Notes under the pieces: generated by a model
What the model was told of the DNA's origin: nothing
Seen by the model: the letters and a program-made list of their open reading frames with translations, nothing else
The model's database searches: none
Part shown: positions 61,301-64,000 of the stretch, piece after piece
How positions within the stretch are numbered: position 1 is the stretch's first letter
Layout: each line of letters begins with the position of its first letter
Made by a program: the position numbers and the translations under genes
NCBI GenBank assembly: GCA_947565305.1
Contig: CANOFO010000001.1
Location: forward strand, 1-64,000
DNA length: 64,000 nucleotides
Direction: 5' to 3'
DNA from: an uncultured Lachnospiraceae bacterium
GTDB taxonomy: Bacteria > Bacillota > Clostridia > Lachnospirales > Lachnospiraceae

Positions 61301-63659
61301 CGTTATCTGCCTTGGCATAGATATAAAGCTGTGCCATGGACTCGTTAAATCCGCCAAATTCACCTGCAATGTACATATCCCACATCTTTTCAAGCTGTTC
61401 CGGTGTACATCCTGTGAGACGGTTATAGGTCCACTTGCCAAGCGCCTTAGCTGCTTCCAATGCTTCCTCATTCCCTGTATAGGTATATGCGTCAAGGAAA
61501 CCTGCAATCAGTTTATGCAAGGTATAATATGGCGCCCAAATCTGTGCATACGGCGTATATTTCTCCAACAATGCAAACTGGTCTGGAGAATATGCACTGA
61601 TAAATCCTTCTCCCCATTCAGTAGGGTCTGTGCTCCATAAAGACTGATTTACGCCTGCAGAAGTAAATGCCTGGGCATCTCCCTGAGACATCTTCTGCAG
61701 TTCACGCAGCTCATGTATCATTTCTTTTAACTTGGTATTAATCTCCTCATCGCCCGTAGATGCATAGGCAAGCGCCAATGCAGACATATAATGTCCGGTA
61801 GAATGCCCGCGCAGCAACCCACTGGGCTCATCCCATCCGCCAAGCGGAGTTACGCCTTCAATCTTAGCGGTCTGTCCAAATGTTTTATAGAAGTTGTAAA
61901 GCATACGCTTATTGTCAAGCAATTTCAGGTAAGCAATATCCCTGTCTCTGTTCTGTGTGAGAATGGAACCGTTTTCACCAATCTTATCCAGCGTAATGTC
62001 ACTCAAGTCAAAAGTGTCGGAAATTACCGTTGCTACAGCTTCCTCCTCATCTATAACTGTAACGTTCGCTGTCACCTTCCTGGAAGGCCTCGCATCTACA
62101 ATGGAACCTTCCACTGTAAAGCTGCCTGCTGCAGCATATTTCTCTTTATCAATTCTTGCGGGCCAGGTTACTTTCTCCTTACCTGTACTGTCATCGGAAT
62201 AAGTCACTCTTACAAAATTCGGAAGGGAGGGGCTTTTGCCCTTTAAAGTAGTTACATTGATGTCCTCTACCGTCTTAATCGTCACAACCTCACGGAATGC
62301 CAGAACTGTCGTATCGAATTCTGCTTTTGCTTCTGCTTCGCCATAAGATACAGTTGCTGTCAGTTTTCCGCTGGCATTAGCTTCACCGATTGCCGGCCTT
62401 GTAACCTTTGCCACACCGTTTTCAATCTTGATGGCCGAGTTAGCGCTTTCCCATTGGATTACAGAGCCTAAACTTCCAGTTGCAGGAAGCGTGATATCTG
62501 CAGTTACTGCAGACAAATCTCCCATATTCTTCTTCAGTTCTTCTGCATCTTCATCTGCCCTCTGCTGGTCTGTATACTGTGCAAGAACTGTTACATCAAA
62601 TGTCTTGGTAGTCTCAGCCGTACCCTTGCTTATCGTTGCTGTCAGCGTTCCAGAGACATTTGCAGCGCCTTTGTCAGGTCTTGTGACCTTACCAATGGTC
62701 TTGCCCTCTGCTGTCTGAATCTCAATTGCAGTGTTCTGACTGGTCCAGGCAATATCGGAGCCATTGATTCCTTGGGTGGGAAGTTCTAAGTCCTCCGTCA
62801 CCGCAGAAGTGTCTCCAAGATCTAAATCGCCATCATCTGCAGATACAATGCCAGCATCTGTTACATAATACATGGCCGCAATTTCTTCCGCTGTCAGAGC
62901 CTTATTGTAAATCTTAACCTCTGCAAACTGCCCTTTTGTGGGAGAATCCCCAAATTGCCCATACGCAATATAATTCTGCGTAGTGTTTCCAAGGGTTTTC
63001 ACAGTAATTCCCGTATCCGCTGTTTCTCCAACCTGCTGTCCGTTTTCATATAAAGACATATTAGAGCCGTCCATGACTACAGTGGTCAGTACCCAGCGGT
63101 TCTTGTCAATATTATTGCCTTTGGAAACACCCTTTTCCTTACTCCATCCTTCCGTGGTAATTGCAGAAGCATATCCTTCAAAGCCTTCGTTGCCGCCATC
63201 AGACAAGAGATACATATAACTTGTGGTATTGGAACCAAAATCCCAGATTCTCTGATACCCAGTATCTGTTGTCAGTTTTACCCACATGCTGATGGTAACG
63301 GCATCGCTATCCTTGAGCACACCATCCGGCAGCTGCAGATATGTACCGTCTTCTCCTCCTGGAAGGTTCAATGCCTTCACCTGTTTTCCATAAATACTGA
63401 CATCATCAATGGAATAATTGCCTTCGGGGGCTCCTCCTATTCTCTTAAGCTGCCCTGCGTTTCCATTGCCGGAAGCATCACTGATTTCTGTAGCAAAACT
63501 GTTCTGCAAATCAAAATCATAGTACAGAATCAGCCCATCTTCTGCTTCGCCTGCTGCCTGCACCGATGATATTCCCTGCGGAACCGCACCTGTAAGCACA
63601 AGAGCCAATGAGAGAATCGATGCCAGCACTTTTTGAAAAAGCTGTCTTCTCTTTTTCAT
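58353..63659 (-). CDS. Secreted GH146-like beta-L-arabinofuranosidase with LamG, Big, FIVAR and FN3 domains
   Basis: A 1768-aa exported enzyme. Signal peptide to about residue 36 (cleavage near SVQAAG). LamG-like domain 40-270 (LILYYDFD, TISMWVKL, AEVKIYNKALTAEEIAAMY). Three Ig-like domains follow (about 275-550). The catalytic barrel about 560-1150 has GGWDEPSGLLRGHSTGHYMSALAL, ENCETCAAYNML (Glu and Cys) and FTCCHGTGMENH (Cys pair), the Glu/Cys zinc site of GH127/GH146 enzymes, closest to GH146. F5/8C-like, FIVAR-like and two fibronectin III domains finish the protein. It should remove beta-L-arabinofuranosyl units. ATG 63659, eight bases after GGAGG, is used; 63665 is an alternative. Confidence 0.85.
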   Translation of the reverse strand: MKKRRQLFQKVLASILSLALVLTGAVPQGISSVQAAGEAEDGLILYYDFDLQNSFATEISDASGNGNAGQLKRIGGAPEGNYSIDDVSIYGKQVKALNLPGGEDGTYLQLPDGVLKDSDAVTISMWVKLTTDTGYQRIWDFGSNTTSYMYLLSDGGNEGFEGYASAITTEGWSKEKGVSKGNNIDKNRWVLTTVVMDGSNMSLYENGQQVGETADTGITVKTLGNTTQNYIAYGQFGDSPTKGQFAEVKIYNKALTAEEIAAMYYVTDAGIVSADDGDLDLGDTSAVTEDLELPTQGINGSDIAWTSQNTAIEIQTAEGKTIGKVTRPDKGAANVSGTLTATISKGTAETTKTFDVTVLAQYTDQQRADEDAEELKKNMGDLSAVTADITLPATGSLGSVIQWESANSAIKIENGVAKVTRPAIGEANASGKLTATVSYGEAEAKAEFDTTVLAFREVVTIKTVEDINVTTLKGKSPSLPNFVRVTYSDDSTGKEKVTWPARIDKEKYAAAGSFTVEGSIVDARPSRKVTANVTVIDEEEAVATVISDTFDLSDITLDKIGENGSILTQNRDRDIAYLKLLDNKRMLYNFYKTFGQTAKIEGVTPLGGWDEPSGLLRGHSTGHYMSALALAYASTGDEEINTKLKEMIHELRELQKMSQGDAQAFTSAGVNQSLWSTDPTEWGEGFISAYSPDQFALLEKYTPYAQIWAPYYTLHKLIAGFLDAYTYTGNEEALEAAKALGKWTYNRLTGCTPEQLEKMWDMYIAGEFGGFNESMAQLYIYAKADNDEDAEIYLQGAKLFDNKTFFDAMAANEDGKFVDENGNETDKLIGIQGRHANQHIPQIIGAMEIYEATVAKGSPEMYYFDVAENFWQMVVSRYAYSTGGVGTGEKFTDPYQQANNISGNENCETCAAYNMLKLTRMLNNYNPDNAEYMDYYERTLYNQILASQTPNVTSSMHNGTTYMLPIGPGGTRSYGDDYNAFTCCHGTGMENHVKYQEAAYAKTADTLYVGLYMPTTLTWEEKGVKVVQETTFPSETTKLTVSAIEGKAAQKFDMKLRVPYWATDGFNVKKNGVKVNVDAQISTYVTLKDVQAGDVVDIEMPWTLHLDKTPDKIGTSTVASVMYGPFVMAAKDSSKDWITLKLSANLSDSIKTGTNTANGFPTLTANGYNFAPMFAPEYATSAYHAYFKVFTISDDGNYYDVTVDNYTPDKGSFSVDEVVKEGSDLVITAEPEEGYAVQMLVVNGQKVQIGADNTYTVQNVTGDVAIVGSFCSANPPKVYAQNMEFAASVTTDFTAGWENVNGIKNDWEPTKSDDGSGKGWGNWSQEAGSEHYVQYMWDSEVTMNRFDIFWYDDGGGTRVPASLKIMYIAEDGTWKEANMTSNFEDIVAIDQYNTIYFDEITTVAVKLVMTVHEKGAANGIYRWKVINDLPAAEDKTELKTALDSIQTIAAAANESRFTPDSWSKLQEALTKVQEVYANESATKADIGAAMMAADKAVDGLQLVNPPSEEEIASLKTGIDAASAKDKSKYTEDSWKNLQTALDKAKKVYDNKFATKDEVEAATAALNEAVKNLKELSNGGNGNENNITKPATPTSVKAVWTGTANIKVTWKKAANAEKYDIYRSYKKSAGFKKIATVAKTSYVDKKSTAGKTAYYKIVATKGTVSSSYSQTVSAYKLKAPAKVKAKANKRNVTITYGKVTKANGYEIFRSTKKKGKFKKVATIKKAKTTKKAFKNMKKGTYYFKVRAYKTSGKKKIYTGYSKTVSVKVR

Positions 63660-63685
63660 TTTCATATCCTCCTTCTTATTTTTTG

Positions 63686-63721
63686 TAACGGGGCAAATTA
63701 CCCTGTTATAGAAATATTATA
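63686..63721 (-). promoter_or_regulatory. -10 element and leader dyad of the GH146-like gene
   Basis: TATAAT (63716-63721) on the minus strand has only a weak -35 (TGTGAA at 63739-63744, 17-bp spacer). Just downstream, TAACAGGG and CCCCGTTA form an imperfect 8-bp dyad (63686-63708) that could be an operator or leader hairpin. The 28-bp block of the neighbouring surface genes is absent. Confidence 0.4.
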
Positions 63722-63784
63722 TTTGCTGGAGGATTGTTTTCACAGGATAATTATTTATGGTTCCTTTCATTTTTTAAACCAATT

Positions 63785-64000
63785 TTATTCAATTTGCTGA
63801 ACGTATGCTTCCCAGATTTCATTTACCTCTTTATCGCTCCCAAATATTTTATTGAGACTGTCCGAAATAGCGTTGCTGACTTTTTTCCAATCTTTGATTG
63901 ACCTCCTGCAGATGCCGTGCTTCATCTGTTCCACAAACACCTGGTAAATGGGGTTTTCTTTGCCAAAATATTCTGCAAGTTCCGGTTTCGGAGGAATATT
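63785..64000 (-). CDS. Probable ABC sugar solute-binding protein, C-terminal fragment
   Basis: The last 71 codons of a gene that runs off the right edge. The reading ends GKENPIYQVFVEQMKHGICR, then SNAISDSLNKIFGSDKEV and WEAYVQQIE. An amphipathic C-terminus of this kind with SxAIxxSLxKIxxG is usual for family 1 extracellular solute-binding lipoproteins, which deliver sugars to ABC importers. It lies just upstream of the arabinofuranosidase on the same strand, fitting an uptake partner for released arabinose or oligosaccharides. Only the tail is visible, so the call is tentative. Confidence 0.6.
   Translation of the reverse strand, partial: NIPPKPELAEYFGKENPIYQVFVEQMKHGICRRSIKDWKKVSNAISDSLNKIFGSDKEVNEIWEAYVQQIE

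Noticed and set aside
1..64000. tRNA, rRNA, CRISPR, integrase or transposase genes
   Set aside because: None was found by reading for cloverleaf ends, conserved rRNA strings, spaced repeats or DDE and recombinase motifs. A tRNAscan or Infernal run could still find a short RNA I missed.

Overview
The window looks like chromosomal DNA of a gut-type Lachnospiraceae (Clostridia, Firmicutes). The reasons are AT-leaning but mixed base composition, strong AGGAGG-type ribosome sites, frequent TTG/GTG starts, a Firmicutes-style Tad pilus operon, flagellin with a DUF6240-type partner, the [FeFe]-hydrogenase maturases HydE and HydG, BofA and YaaL homologues, and very large secreted proteins with FIVAR, Big_2 and fibronectin type III repeats. 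I see no rRNA, tRNA, CRISPR array, integrase or transposase. I annotate 40 coding regions; all but two (the murG homologue and the yaaL-like gene) are on the minus strand.

Layout. 1-2.9 kb: orphan MurG-type glycosyltransferase behind a 29-bp perfect inverted repeat, HIT protein, flavodoxin-SCP2 protein, and a 162-bp element with 21-bp terminal inverted repeats. 3-5.8 kb: secreted fibronectin type III protein. 5.9-15.5 kb: an 11-gene Tad/Flp pilus operon, transcribed from a clear sigma-A-type promoter, with two prepilin peptidases, TadZ/A/B/C, a 55-aa Flp pilin, TadE/TadG-like pseudopilins and an FHA protein. 15.6-16.3 kb: bofA and yaaL homologues, divergent. 16.2-21.5 kb: flagellar export chaperone, flagellin and a 1036-aa DUF6240-like protein, the last two behind sigma-28-like promoters. 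21.5-32.5 kb: membrane-anchored extracellular protein, methyltransferase, Gly-Pro-rich protein, branching enzyme, TPR/P-loop protein and AI-2E family permease. 32.6-36 kb: aconitase-family hydratase and an AT-rich RelA/SpoT-type synthetase. 36.2-39.6 kb: two-component system. 39.8-45.6 kb: coiled-coil protein, hydG, hydE, a candidate small RNA, and an amidohydrolase. 45.8-64 kb: a polysaccharide and surface region with two giant beta-L-arabinofuranosidase-type enzymes (GH127 and GH146-like), a paralogous surface protein lacking the catalytic domain, a CmpB-family membrane protein, a jacalin-lectin protein with a possible ADP-ribosyltransferase-like C-terminus, and the end of a probable sugar ABC solute-binding protein.

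How the parts fit. The Tad pilus, flagellin and secreted adhesin-like proteins point to a motile, surface-attaching cell. The 46-64 kb region appears to process arabinose-containing plant glycans at the cell surface and feed a sugar transporter. HydE and HydG mature an [FeFe] hydrogenase encoded elsewhere, in line with fermentative H2 metabolism. The best leads for new biology are the jacalin/ART-like protein, a 28-bp promoter block shared by two surface-protein genes, and two unassigned structured intergenic transcripts, near 43.8 and 55.2 kb. All functional calls are by reading the sequence; no database search was run.
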